Shown here piece by piece: positions 1-10,587 of a stretch of DNA of 64,000 nt. The notes under the pieces were generated by a model. It searched no databases, was not told the origin of the DNA, and saw only the letters and a program-made list of their open reading frames with translations. Each line of letters begins with the position of its first letter. The first letter of the stretch is position 1. The translations under genes were made by a program, and so were the position numbers. Location of the stretch: assembly GCA_963931865.1 (NCBI GenBank), contig OZ007518.1, forward strand, positions 8,174,361-8,238,360, given 5' to 3'. Source of the DNA: Axinella damicornis. Its lineage: Eukaryota > Porifera > Demospongiae > Axinellida > Axinellidae.

Positions 1-1423
1 TGTGTGTTCATGTGTGCCAGCCTAATTAATATAATACTACTAGAAGCAAGTGAGAGACACTTATAGTAACGTAGCACTATTTTGCCACTTTTGTCGCGAG
101 AGCACTTCTGCTGAGGACCGAGACAGTCCATGTGTAAAAGGCAGTGAGTGGTATTAGCAATTCACTGTACTTGGTATTGTATGTGTTTATTTGGTGTGCT
201 AACCGATTAATGTTCAGTAGTTGTCCAGGACAACCAATTCTGGTGCACTATACTTGTCACTATGGGAAAAGATTAATTTCAAAACCTTTAATAACCGAGC
301 CACCATAATGTAGCCATGCGGATGCCATTGAGCCAAGTGTCCTAGAAACCACATGCTTCTTGACATTCCCGAAGATCAATTCGCGAAAATTTAGACCCAC
401 GAAATATAAGCGCCATACGGTATACAGGTATAGCCTGAGCACTGCTACTATAGGTACTTCGCCGCTGTCACTTCATTATGCCCCTCCCTCGACATCCGCG
501 TCACTCCAAAGTATAAGCTCATGGCTAACGTACCATCTGGCTCTCTTTATGTACAAAATACATACGCCACCCATCGCAAGTGCAGCTAGTCTGATGCTGT
601 GTGACTATATACTTCCGATAGCTACCTGTTGTCCCATGGGCTACAGGTATACTGCGAGTCACTTGCCGCGTGCACAAAGCAGTTGTCCTTGCTAGCGGAC
701 AAGCGTTAATTTTGTGACATGGCCACTTATTTACCTATCCACTGAAGTGCCACCATACACAAACTACCTCTGCTAAATAGCTTACCACATTGGGCTCAAT
801 TAATAAATCTATGGGCAGCCCACCCATGCAATGGACTACAAGTATGGATGAGTGTTGCATGCATTGTATAGCAATCACAGGTGTAGCTGTGTACGTACAG
901 TTCATAACTAAAATAATCACCATACTTCCATCATGGTGTCAAGTAACTACCAGCAAGTGTCATAGTTCCTGCTGCTGTAAACAATAGCTGTGGAATCCAC
1001 ATTACCTCATCATTCCCAGGCCTGGGAATGCACCTGTTAAGAGGCATCAGTGTAACAAAACCAAGACAGCTAGCTATGCGTGGCATCAGGGCTCTAGCTA
1101 CGTCCAGGAGAATGTTTTGCCTGGAGAGGGTATAATATCCAGGCTGGGGTCATGCCATGGTACAATTAGGTGACTTTACACCATGAAGTACAATAGTGGA
1201 ATGGAGTGAAGGTATGCCACCTAGGCCGCATGCTGAACCCTGTAGTTTCTCTGCAAACTTGCATGAACACAACTACAATATAATATTCAAACCATACCCA
1301 GCTAATGCAACTTGTTTAGCTATAGCAGAGCTACCACTCCCAGCATTTGCATAACTAACTACTTAAGAACACAAAACACATTAGTCAACCAGTATAGCAT
1401 AGCATCACGAGATGTAGTTCAGT
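1..1423. other. Region without a recognisable gene
   Basis: I see no convincing coding sequence here. Short open frames on both strands lack domain-like composition or plausible splice sites. The one structured element is a perfect 20-bp palindrome at 1011-1030 (CATTCCCAGG followed by its complement). It resembles the core of the CGTTCCCAGG hairpin family seen many times further right in the window. The rest looks like ordinary AT-rich intergenic DNA with short TAGCTA and CATGCA words. Confidence 0.6.
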
Positions 1424-2485
1424 TTACTGCACGTACAGTTCAACTAGCTCTACTGGATTATCTTCTTCATTGGTATGCTGATTACCACAGATCCTCACTT
1501 CAAGATCGTCAGTTGTGGCTCGTGGCAGCTGCCTGCAGAACCATGGAGGGTTGTTGAACTGACAGCAGGTGCTTGTTGACGGACACCCCTCCCCATCCCA
1601 GAGGGGGTCACCAGCATAAAATGTAGTTGTGCTTGTTCCAGGCCCAAGGTTAGCTGTTTCACAAAAGTAGTTATTTCCTACCCATGGGGGGGTTGTGTAT
1701 GGCCAGGTGTAGCCAGTGTTGGTGCAGGGGCAGAGGTCATAAATTCTACCAACTGGTCCACCCAGTACATTGAGGATTGCGCTTGCAAAGGTCCAAATAT
1801 GTGTCCTTGAAACTTGCCCGTGGGTAATTGATACACCATCAACATAGGCACCATCGATACTATCTCCAGTTTGATCAACGTATGGTGCAAAGGCATCAGT
1901 TTGGCCTTTCTGGTATGCCACCACTCTACCACACACACGATTGTAAGTAATGCCACGTGTGCTGAAGTACTCTGAGCTACAGCCACCACCGGTAAGGCCA
2001 CCACTACTAATGGTGGTGTTTGTTCGTCCACACGTCCTCTTTGGTGTTGTGATGAGTCTCCATGCGCTAGGACACTGTTGGGAAGTGTCAGTCATGTTGA
2101 GATGGGCAACTCGTGCCCACCCTCCGGTACCATTGCAGCCACACACTCTCTCCATGTCGCAGTAGATTTGCACTGCAGTTCCATTGGAGCTCCTGACCCA
2201 GTAGTAGTCAGACTGGCAGATTGCTGAGATTTCACTGCAGGAGGCTGCAGGGTTGGCCTGAGTTTGAGCAGTAGGGCAGATAATGTTATCTCTTAGCAGA
2301 GTGCGGATGTCTTGGGCTGTGTCAAATCGTGTTGTTTGTCGAACTTCATCAGGAGGGCAGGTTTGTTCAGTTCCATTCAGCACCCTTGGGGAGAGAGAGA
2401 GAGGGAGGGACACTCTCTGGCTGGCTACGGGAGCAAGGAGGCGAGCACTCAAAGACAGAATAGCTAGGATGGTCATGAAGTTCAT
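1424..2485 (-). CDS. Secreted fibrinogen-like (FReD N-terminal half) protein, single exon, 353 aa
   Basis: A 353-residue open frame starts with a hydrophobic signal peptide (about residues 1-23, ending ...APVASQ), so the product is probably secreted. Residues about 80-150 match the N-terminal half of a fibrinogen-related domain: SCSEI, then DYYWVRSSNGTAVQIYCDM, then GGWARVAHLNM with a following CP-W. The rest does not continue as classical fibrinogen gamma. It has a cysteine-rich module (VCGRVVAYQKG, YVDGVSITHG, CPCTN, DPLWDGEGC, CCQFNNPPWFC) ending in TTDDLEVRICGNQ and VELVELYVQ. I remember this combination from uncharacterised sponge and cnidarian proteins, where fibrinogen-like proteins are often lectin-like or immune-related; that role is inference. 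The ATG at 2485 is chosen because the signal peptide follows at once. No splice sites are needed. An inverted-repeat element sits about 100 bp upstream. Confidence 0.8.
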   Translation of the reverse strand: MNFMTILAILSLSARLLAPVASQRVSLPLSLSPRVLNGTEQTCPPDEVRQTTRFDTAQDIRTLLRDNIICPTAQTQANPAASCSEISAICQSDYYWVRSSNGTAVQIYCDMERVCGCNGTGGWARVAHLNMTDTSQQCPSAWRLITTPKRTCGRTNTTISSGGLTGGGCSSEYFSTRGITYNRVCGRVVAYQKGQTDAFAPYVDQTGDSIDGAYVDGVSITHGQVSRTHIWTFASAILNVLGGPVGRIYDLCPCTNTGYTWPYTTPPWVGNNYFCETANLGPGTSTTTFYAGDPLWDGEGCPSTSTCCQFNNPPWFCRQLPRATTDDLEVRICGNQHTNEEDNPVELVELYVQ

Positions 2486-2588
2486 CTTGCACTTTGCAAC
2501 GATGTCAGTGACTTCTCAATGATTCTTTGGTTGCCACAGTAAAATGGAATGTTGCTTCAAGTTCTTATTTCCGATTCACTATCACTAT

Positions 2589-3013
2589 GAGAAGGGTTGT
2601 TTTAACCAGACTCTCCATGGTCACCATATATATAGTTGCATCTCAGTGCCTCCTCCACTGTGGTGGTCGAAGAATGTACCCATAAGCAACCACAAATGTC
2701 ACTTGTAACGTTTTGTAATTATAGGTACGTGACTTAGCTTAATTGTTTTCCCATCTGTATATCTGTTGGAGGACCTATAGTGGTCAAGCAGTGTAAATGA
2801 TCTGCTTGAATGTGAAAGTGCAGCTGCAGACACTTCTATAAGAAACTTGAGCTAGGTTAACGTTATCTCAACAGGCCTACTAGGTTTTCCTATTGGATAG
2901 CTACTAATAGGATCAAAGTAGGCTGCGCTTGTGTGTTCATTCCTTGGTCACCATGCAAGGGGGCCCTGAGATGCTACTGAGGTGACCACAGCCTGGTTAA
3001 AACAACCCTTCTC
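2589..3013. repeat. Inverted-repeat (MITE-like) element upstream of the fibrinogen-like gene
   Basis: The left end at 2589-2625 (GAGAAGGGTTGTTTTAACCA, then a GGTCACC-containing stretch) is the near-perfect reverse complement of the right end at 2981-3013 (GGTGACC... then TGGTTAAAACAACCCTTCTC). The interior has no coding capacity. The structure fits a non-autonomous DNA transposon of about 425 bp. I could not find a clean target-site duplication. It lies in the probable promoter region of the minus-strand gene starting at 2485. Confidence 0.65.
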
Positions 3014-3075
3014 GTTTTACATTTTGCATGAGTGGCATAAAAGTTGATGCTGAGATACATTAAGAAAAAAAGGCC

Positions 3076-3076
<1 letters not shown>

Positions 3077-3114
<38 letters not shown>
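3077..3114. repeat. Poly(C) run, 38 bp
   Basis: An uninterrupted run of 38 cytosines is flanked by A-rich sequence (AGGCCA before, AAAAAAAAA after). It sits directly before the LINE-like PHD remnant. Several other runs of this kind occur in the window. Confidence 0.9.
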
Positions 3115-3116
<2 letters not shown>

Positions 3117-3119
3117 AAA

Positions 3120-4204
3120 AAAAGTGTCTGTCATGTCTTGTCTGTCATGAACTTGTTCAACAAAATGATAAGGCACTGGAGTGCGACATCTGCTCCAGAT
3201 GGTTCCATCTGGATTGTTCGTCCGCCACCATGAAGTGCTACAATACAATCAACAGGTGCGAAGTGCAATGGTTCAGCCCGAGTTAGCGACCTTGAAGCTG
3301 ACAACGCTGCTCTGCACCGACATTCATGCAGAAGTCAACAGACTGAAGGAATCCTCCTCCCAAAGTACAGAACCCAACTAGTCGAACCCCCCTCACACCC
3401 CTCATTCGCTCTTCCCATCTCAGTCATGTCCGGATCTCAAAGACAGCTCACCCTCATCTCGGTCCACATCTCCAGCTGTACTCTCATCTACATCTAACTC
3501 TCGTAATCAGTGGTTTACCAAGCAATGAAGCCAGCGATCTCCCAAGCCCAACGATCATCACACATCTTCACCCTCGAATCGAAAACGTTCACCAGCCAGC
3601 GATCTTCCGGAGATCCGTTACCTGCGTAGAATTGATTGGATAATATTGATCACATAAAGCAATCCCTCACCGAGGCTAAGATCCGCATTGATGATTGTTT
3701 CATCGAACAGACTGTACCCCAGGAGCACTTCAAGGGTCGTTCAAATTCGGGCGAATCATACTCCTCAACCAGAAACATGCCGATGAGTTTGCCTCTGCAC
3801 TCAAATCCGATCCCACCCTAACATGGAAGCTTGCCCTAAAGCAACCGATGATCTCAAAAAGTCTGAAGACCGCTCCCATTACTCCTCATGCGGCCAGTGA
3901 GACCAACCTTGCAAATTTTACCAGATAGATCCGCCTTGGTATCAACTGGCCCATATATACATATATAAAATATTTATGTATATACTTCTCTCCCGCACTC
4001 CCCAATTCCTGTCTGCATGACCGTCTTCTTATGTTTCCTTGTATATATTCCATATGGACTGAAGTTCCTCTACATATCTAAGTCTTCGTTTACTGTACTG
4101 CCGTTTCCGTTATCGTTATTGGTGTGTTTTTGTAAAATGTCTCATAAGCTCTCATGAGCTGGCTGCTCCTGGCAGGTGACAAAAAAAGTTTGATTGTTGA
4201 TTGA
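3120..4204 (+). mobile_element. Decayed non-LTR retrotransposon fragment (CR1/L2-like) with PHD-finger remnant
   Basis: Bases 3134-3222 translate to a Cys4-His-Cys arrangement (CLVC, CDIC, then WFHLDC) typical of the PHD finger in ORF1 of CR1/L2-type LINEs. The frame then breaks repeatedly, with partial peptides in other frames up to about 3928. The segment ends at about 4178-4204 in GACAAAAAAAGTTTGATTG followed by TTGATTGAT, the kind of short tandem 3' end found on CR1/L2 LINEs. No reverse transcriptase or endonuclease is present, so this is a truncated, dead copy. Clade assignment is tentative. Confidence 0.55.
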
Positions 4205-5599
4205 TATATGAGCTATAGCTGCTGCTGAGGAATGATGTTTACAAACTGCACACCAGTTGTCCCCAGAGTACAGTAACTCCCAAATCACCGTTGTTTATCT
4301 CCGATCATGCACTGCAACACCCAGACCACAACTGTTTAGTATCCCCACTGATTCCCCAGAGTAGCTACATGGCCATGGTTACCAAGTGATTTACAACTTA
4401 TAATCATGCTCAGGGAGATTAGAAGTGTTTGTAAACATCATCCTGAGTGGTAGCTATCTCACGAGCAGTTGTTTTGCTCATGCAAATAAACATGTGAAAC
4501 AAACATTTCCATATTTGCTGTGCTATCTACATACTAAAGAGTCAGTTTACATTGGACGCTATGCCACCATAAACATCCATTTAAATGGTAGAGACACTGA
4601 GGCCTGGACTACAATCATGCTGCAATTAACATTGTGCAACTGTATACACAGTAATCACCAAGCAGGCAAAGTTGTCATTGGGGCTTAAATGTGTATGGGA
4701 GTCTGCCTTGGCCATGAATGTAAGAAAGGTGGTGTTTGGTATAGCTAGCTAGCTAGCTACCTCATCTTGTCAGGCGGGCTCTGTAGTGCAGGTGTGCATG
4801 CATCTTATTAAACTGGATAATCTGGTTCATTGTATATAGCTACCAGGTAGACACAGTTGTTTGGTGTTCCAATCAGCTAGCTAAAGTTCTCAAGTCTTAA
4901 TTTTGTTGTATGAGGTATTTGTTTTGTCAGGAGTTTCTCCAGTGTTCTCTTTGGTAGCTAGCTACTGATGCAATAGTGAAGCAAAGCAGCCAATAACCTC
5001 AAGAGGTTTCCATAGGCTGCAGTAACGTTAACCATGCAATCACTGCAGTGTCTTTCTAAAGTTCGTGAAAACATCTCTCTACTTCTTCTCAACAGTCTGT
5101 GGAAATAAACTGACAGCTATTGTCAGAAGACCCAGTAGCTACAGCCAAGAAGTCAACCATGCACAAAATGGTAATTCACAAGTCATCCTAAGCAAATTAA
5201 GGCATATACCGTTGACATGTGAAACGTTGTTAGCTGCAACTGCATGATGAATTTAGTGCCAGATTTATGTTGCTCAGCAACCAACATTAATTTGCACAAC
5301 ACGAAGGTAGAATGGATCGGAAGTGATTATGGATAGCCTAGGTAACAAGCAACAAATTAGTAAGGACTAGACAATTAGGCCATGCAGGGTCCGAGTACTG
5401 TTATATCATTCCTATTTGTGATTTAGTAATTCAAACTAAATTCTGTAAGTCTACCATAACCAAAAACAAAATAATGCTCTGAACATAATTATGGTACTAA
5501 AACAACATTGCATGCTGGCTAGAAGGTTAGAACCAATAAACATGCAGTAGAGCTACCAGTGTACTTAGTTGGTGATGCAGGCAAATAATTATGGTATAA

Positions 5600-5765
5600 T
5601 TATGTTATTGATTGAAGCTAATGTACACAGCTTTGGGGAATCACACCAACACTAATGGTACAATGCTATTGATTGAAGTGATATAGCACCTTTTGGGAAT
5701 CAAACTTAAGCTAATGGTACAGTACACGTTATTTATTGAAAGACCTTGTAGGGAATCGCACCAAA
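5600..5765. repeat. Imperfect tandem repeat, roughly 60-bp unit, about three copies
   Basis: The words TATTGATTGAAG, TTGGGGAATC/TTTTGGGAATC/GTAGGGAATC and CTAATGGTAC recur in the same order about every 55-65 bp. This gives three diverged copies of one unit. No coding meaning is apparent. Confidence 0.6.
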
Positions 5766-6438
5766 ACAAACACATTAATATATAGGCAAATCTAACTTGG
5801 TAAACACAACCACAGCTGCAAAAAGTTGCTGGAATACTCATGTAGCTAGCTACAGCTCTGAAGACAACCACTCCAGGCCCTACTGAGGTGAGCCAAACAT
5901 GCAATCACACAACATGCAATCATTCCTATACTTACGACTATATTTCCAATAATAATTATTATGTACAGTTACATGGATTCTGCAGTGCTAGCATAATTTT
6001 GAGAATAATAGATGGTTGAGAATTAATAGGCTAATCTTGTAGGAATAAGCGGTAGTAATAATACAATATTATAGTTACTTCTACTTATAAAATTACACTG
6101 GTAGCAAGGTGCATGGTCTTGTCCCAGAAAACAAACATGTAGACTGCATATTTCACATCCAGTCTAGGGACAAGATCCGGAAGCTTCATTTTCCATGTGG
6201 TCACTTGTGACTCCCGGCTAGCTAGTTCTGTGTTCTGCATTAAACTTCCCCGTTTCGTATTCGGTATGGCAAAACCAGGTATACTGCTAACCCAAATAGT
6301 TGTCAGGGTGGGAATGATTGGCGCAAAAATGATATATCAACATGTTCTTTCTTGCCTGTCATCATGCTTGTCAATGACTTAGCTACACGGTTTACATGGT
6401 AGCCTCTCGCATTCATTATATGTTGTGTGTGTGTGTGT

Positions 6439-6453
6439 GGGGGGGGGGGGGGG
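6439..6453. repeat. TG microsatellite running into a 15-bp poly(G)
   Basis: A short (TG)n stretch at about 6424-6438 is followed by an uninterrupted G run. It lies about 120 bp upstream of the beta-helix gene start. Confidence 0.8.
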
Positions 6454-6573
6454 CTGACTTGCCTTGCTATTATACTACACAAAAACTAATTTCTTTTGCT
6501 CTGTAAATAACTCACTGCATTTTTCCTACACTCAGTTAATTGTGGGTACAAGAATATTTCCACAGATAAAAGC

Positions 6574-9500
6574 ATGTTGGCATTCTATCATACCAGCCTG
6601 AGAATGCAGCGATCATTACCCAAAATTTACCTACTGTTTGGGCTGTCCTACCTCCTACTGCTACCCTGGACTACAACAGCAGAACAATTCTATGTCATGC
6701 CCAGTAATAGCACAAGTTGTCCCAGGAACCCATGCTATACCCTGACCGACGTGGTACAGAACCCATCACAGTATTTCGCATCCGGCACGATCATAAAATT
6801 TCTGCCTGGACATCACCAAACAAACTCCAGTAGAAATCAAACAGTGCTTATCAAGGATATGAGGAACATCTCACTGATCGGATCTGATCGTACCAGTGGT
6901 GACTCTATGAGTGTGATTTGGTGCACAGGAACATTGGGATTTGCATTCGTAAATGTTACCACCCTCAAAATCGAAAAATTAACTCTGTTGTTCTGTCAGG
7001 CACCAATTCTGGTGGTTGATGAGACTTACATACATCCCGAACACTTCAGAAATTATCTAAACTTCACAGAAATGTCTATGGTCACCTTATACTTCATGCA
7101 AACATTCAATGTTATCATCTCAGAGGTGGCGGTATACAACTCTACAGGTGCAGGACTACTGGGAGTCAACATGCTTGGAGTATCGAACATCTCACAGACT
7201 ACAGTCAGTGGCAATGGGCCAAATTGTTGGGTGATCTTTCTAGACGTTTCCTCCACCTCACAATTCATACCACTTACTCAATTCAACATTGTCCAATCAA
7301 AGATTACCTTTGGAAGAATACCCCATTACACGCATCCGGAATGGGGTGCTACTGGACTTGTCATTATGCTGGCACAGAAAGCATACAACGTTCATATTCG
7401 CATTAACAACATTGTAACACATGGTAACCGAAACATGAAAAAGGAGTATCATAGGAATGGCAACTACGGGCCATATGGAAACCTTCATTTTATTATTGAG
7501 CAGTGGAGATGCTACTGCTCAATGATTCAAGCAACACAGATATCAGGTACTAACAATGTAGGGGAAAGAGATATGGCAACAGTAAGTCTAAACTCTGCTG
7601 ATAACTCTGTTTGCAACTGCTCCAAAGCAACCGCTCATGCAGAAGAGAAATTAACAGTACACATTTCAGACAGTCATTTTGTTGGGATGGGTGTAAGAGT
7701 CGATAAAGACAATTTTGTACAACAATCATCCTACTGTGATGCTAGAATAAAACTGCAGAACATTACAGTGGAATATAGTACTACATTCGCACTGGCCATT
7801 GTCGGCATGCTGTCAGTTGAACTGCAGAATGTGAGCTTTATCAACAACCATGATGACAGAACGATACTAATATTACTATCCAGAAGCAATGTCACAGTTT
7901 ATGGGGACAGTCACTTTGTCCACAACACTGGAAGGGAGTGTCCTGTTAAATTTGGCAAAAGCAACATATCCTTTTATGGAGATGTAAAATTCATCAGAAA
8001 TGAGGACAAGGATGGTAGTGCAATGTGTGCCTACAATTCGACAATAAAATTTCACCAAACAGCAGAGATCGTGGGAAATGGAGGCAGGAAAGGCGGAGCT
8101 ATGGCATTGTTCGAACACTCTAAACTGGTTATTGGGGAACACTGTAACATCACCTTTCAGAACAACCATGCTGAGCTGGACGGGGGGGCTATATCAGTTG
8201 TTGAATCCACCATAGTTGTGAACAGGGAAGCAAGACTTGCATTTGTAGACAACGCAGCAGGTTACAATGGTGGGGCAATTGCACTACGAAATGGTGCCAC
8301 TATATTGCTAGGTGTTAACTGTCGAATCACATTCACAGGAAATCACGCTCAACAGTATGGAGGTGCTCTGTACGTGGAAGATTGGCCACTCATAAACTAT
8401 TATTCACCTGGAATTTATTGTTTCTACCAAAGTGCTACATCTGCCCATAATTTGCTTCTACCAGAAAATATTCCAAGCTTAAGGTTCGACAATAACACTG
8501 CTGATGTTGCTGGAGATAGCCTGTATGGTGGATGGGTGGATGCGTGCATCAGAATGGGTATGGCTAGCGCTGGTGACGTTTTTGATGCCCTTTTTCACTT
8601 CCGGAAAGAGCTAGTTCCACGGCAACTGTCAGTGGTGGCTTCCAATCCCACGAGGGTTTGTGTGTGCGTCAACACTCTTCCTGACTGCAACGTTACCCAG
8701 TACAACGTCACAGCTTACCCTGGTGAGACATTTCAAATACCTGCAGTGGCTGTGGGACAGAGGTTTGGAACAGTACCATTTACAGTGCAAACTAGCTTCA
8801 CTTCAGCCGACTCAGGTAACACACCACGAATGAAACCGCTGCAGGAGATGCAAAAAGTGGTCAGAACTTGCACAAACCTGACGTACACCATTATGTCGAA
8901 TCACCAAAATGAAAAGATGATATTGAAAGTCAGAATTTTTGATATACCAAACATAGAAAGATTAAAGAGAGTCAGCGGATATCATGGTATAGAAGAATCT
9001 GTAGCACTCCAATTCCAGGACCTTCATGTGAGCATCCAAATGCGATCTTGTCCGGTGGGTTTTGTTCAGTACAATTCCTCTTGCATGTGTCATCCCCAGC
9101 TACAACAACGTGGAATAAACTGCAGCATTGATAGCCAGAAGGTCAACAGACAGCCGTCCATGTGGATCAATGCAACACTTGTTAACGGTTCACAAAGTGG
9201 AGTTTTAGTCCATGAGCACTGCCCTTTCGACTACTGCAAACCAGAGAGCTTTGATCTGAACTTGGAACACCCGGACGAGCAGTGTGCGTTCCAACGCTCT
9301 GGCATTCTATGTGGAGCATGTCAGCAGAACCTAAGTCAAGTTTTTGGAACGTCCAGATGCAGGGAGTGCTCAGGTCTGTGGGCCCTACTCTGGATTCCGG
9401 TAATTGCTGCAACTGGGATAGCTTTAGTGGCGATGTTGATCGTGCTTAACCTCACTGTATCAATGGGAACAATCAACGGATTCATCTTCTATGCTAACAT

Positions 9501-10587
9501 AGTGAGAGCAAACCAGGCCACTTTCTTCCCTCCCAACACAACCAACTCATTCCTCAGCTGGTTCATAGCCTGGATAAACCTAGACCTGGGCATTGAGACT
9601 TGCTTCTACAATGGACTGGATGCCTATGTCAAGACGTGGCTGCAGCTTGTCTTTCCACTCTATATATGGTTCCTGGCCTTCATCATCATAATATCAAGCT
9701 ACTACTCCACAATTGCAGCAAGGTTGAGCGGTAGAAATGCAGTACAAGTCCTGGCTACACTCGTCCTCCTATCCTATGCAAAACTACTCCGAATCATTAT
9801 CACTGTATTTCAGTCGACTGAGCTGGTGTACCCAGATAAGCCCATGAGGAAGGTCTGGCTATACGATGGAAATATCGATTATTTGAAATCCAAACACATC
9901 CCACTGTTCATAGCTGCTATGCTTCTACTTCTATTTTCCCTCCCGTACACAGCCATCCTCGTTTTCATCCAGTGCCTCCAACACAGGTCCAGGTACAAAG
10001 TGCTGTTTTGGGTGCAGAAACTGAAGCCACTCTTTGATGCATACACCGGACCCTACAAGGAAAGACATCGCTACTGGACTGGGCTACTTCTGCTAGTTCG
10101 CATCGTACTCTTCCTCGTATTCTCAACTAACGTCCTCGGTGACCCAGCAATTAACCTTCTCACTACATGTACAGCTGTTCTCTGCATCCAGTTATACACT
10201 TCATTTACCGGAGGAACGTATAAAGTTTGGTACCTCAATGCACTGGAATTCTTCTCTGTTCTGAATTTGGGCATACTGTCGTGTGCCACACTCTACGTAC
10301 GATCAACAGGTGGAAACCAAACTGCTTGCATATACACATCAGCTACCGTTGCCGTAGCAACCTTTTCCACCATTATAATCTTACACCTCATCGTTTCTGT
10401 CAAATCTTCAAGAATGTGGAAGAATGTTTCCAAACGAAGAAACCAACAAAAACCACAACCACCAGCGGTGCAGGATAGCTGTGAAGAGGCACCCCAACCG
10501 AACAGAGCTATTGATATGCAAGAACAGATCCTCACTTTCGACGAATTGCGTGAGCCACTCCTAGAGTATTGGAATCCTCCAAACTAA
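6574..10587 (+). CDS. Large beta-helix / multi-pass membrane protein, single exon, 1337 aa
   Basis: One uninterrupted frame of 1337 codons. A signal peptide (about residues 12-37) leads into YVMPSNSTSCPRNPCYTL, then a long Asn/Ser/Thr-rich ectodomain with many N-glycosylation sequons. Residues about 38-700 look like a right-handed parallel beta-helix. They contain repeated GGA turns (KGGAMALFEHS, DGGAISVVES, NGGAIALRNG, YGGALYVED) of the kind found in Pmp/pectate-lyase-fold repeats. A Cys-rich juxtamembrane segment follows (about 820-930, with GILCGACQQ near 910). Then come roughly nine hydrophobic segments between residues 935 and 1276, and a short polar tail. I recognise the layout as a large uncharacterised family expanded in sponges. 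Its membrane part is loosely reminiscent of polycystin/TRP-like proteins, but no such homology is proven here. It is probably a surface receptor or adhesion protein. M1 and M11 are both possible starts; each keeps the signal peptide. Its 3' flank is duplicated again at about 15481. Confidence 0.85.
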   Translation: MLAFYHTSLRMQRSLPKIYLLFGLSYLLLLPWTTTAEQFYVMPSNSTSCPRNPCYTLTDVVQNPSQYFASGTIIKFLPGHHQTNSSRNQTVLIKDMRNISLIGSDRTSGDSMSVIWCTGTLGFAFVNVTTLKIEKLTLLFCQAPILVVDETYIHPEHFRNYLNFTEMSMVTLYFMQTFNVIISEVAVYNSTGAGLLGVNMLGVSNISQTTVSGNGPNCWVIFLDVSSTSQFIPLTQFNIVQSKITFGRIPHYTHPEWGATGLVIMLAQKAYNVHIRINNIVTHGNRNMKKEYHRNGNYGPYGNLHFIIEQWRCYCSMIQATQISGTNNVGERDMATVSLNSADNSVCNCSKATAHAEEKLTVHISDSHFVGMGVRVDKDNFVQQSSYCDARIKLQNITVEYSTTFALAIVGMLSVELQNVSFINNHDDRTILILLSRSNVTVYGDSHFVHNTGRECPVKFGKSNISFYGDVKFIRNEDKDGSAMCAYNSTIKFHQTAEIVGNGGRKGGAMALFEHSKLVIGEHCNITFQNNHAELDGGAISVVESTIVVNREARLAFVDNAAGYNGGAIALRNGATILLGVNCRITFTGNHAQQYGGALYVEDWPLINYYSPGIYCFYQSATSAHNLLLPENIPSLRFDNNTADVAGDSLYGGWVDACIRMGMASAGDVFDALFHFRKELVPRQLSVVASNPTRVCVCVNTLPDCNVTQYNVTAYPGETFQIPAVAVGQRFGTVPFTVQTSFTSADSGNTPRMKPLQEMQKVVRTCTNLTYTIMSNHQNEKMILKVRIFDIPNIERLKRVSGYHGIEESVALQFQDLHVSIQMRSCPVGFVQYNSSCMCHPQLQQRGINCSIDSQKVNRQPSMWINATLVNGSQSGVLVHEHCPFDYCKPESFDLNLEHPDEQCAFQRSGILCGACQQNLSQVFGTSRCRECSGLWALLWIPVIAATGIALVAMLIVLNLTVSMGTINGFIFYANIVRANQATFFPPNTTNSFLSWFIAWINLDLGIETCFYNGLDAYVKTWLQLVFPLYIWFLAFIIIISSYYSTIAARLSGRNAVQVLATLVLLSYAKLLRIIITVFQSTELVYPDKPMRKVWLYDGNIDYLKSKHIPLFIAAMLLLLFSLPYTAILVFIQCLQHRSRYKVLFWVQKLKPLFDAYTGPYKERHRYWTGLLLLVRIVLFLVFSTNVLGDPAINLLTTCTAVLCIQLYTSFTGGTYKVWYLNALEFFSVLNLGILSCATLYVRSTGGNQTACIYTSATVAVATFSTIIILHLIVSVKSSRMWKNVSKRRNQQKPQPPAVQDSCEEAPQPNRAIDMQEQILTFDELREPLLEYWNPPN

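Larger units (their letters stand above)
4205..6573. other. Intergenic region without a recognisable gene
   Basis: No supported coding exon seen. It contains short TAGCTAGC simple-sequence patches (for example 4742-4760), an imperfect tandem repeat at 5600-5765 and a TG/poly(G) microsatellite at about 6425-6453. The last 100-200 bases before 6574 would hold the promoter and 5' UTR of the beta-helix gene, but I see no diagnostic motif. Confidence 0.5.
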
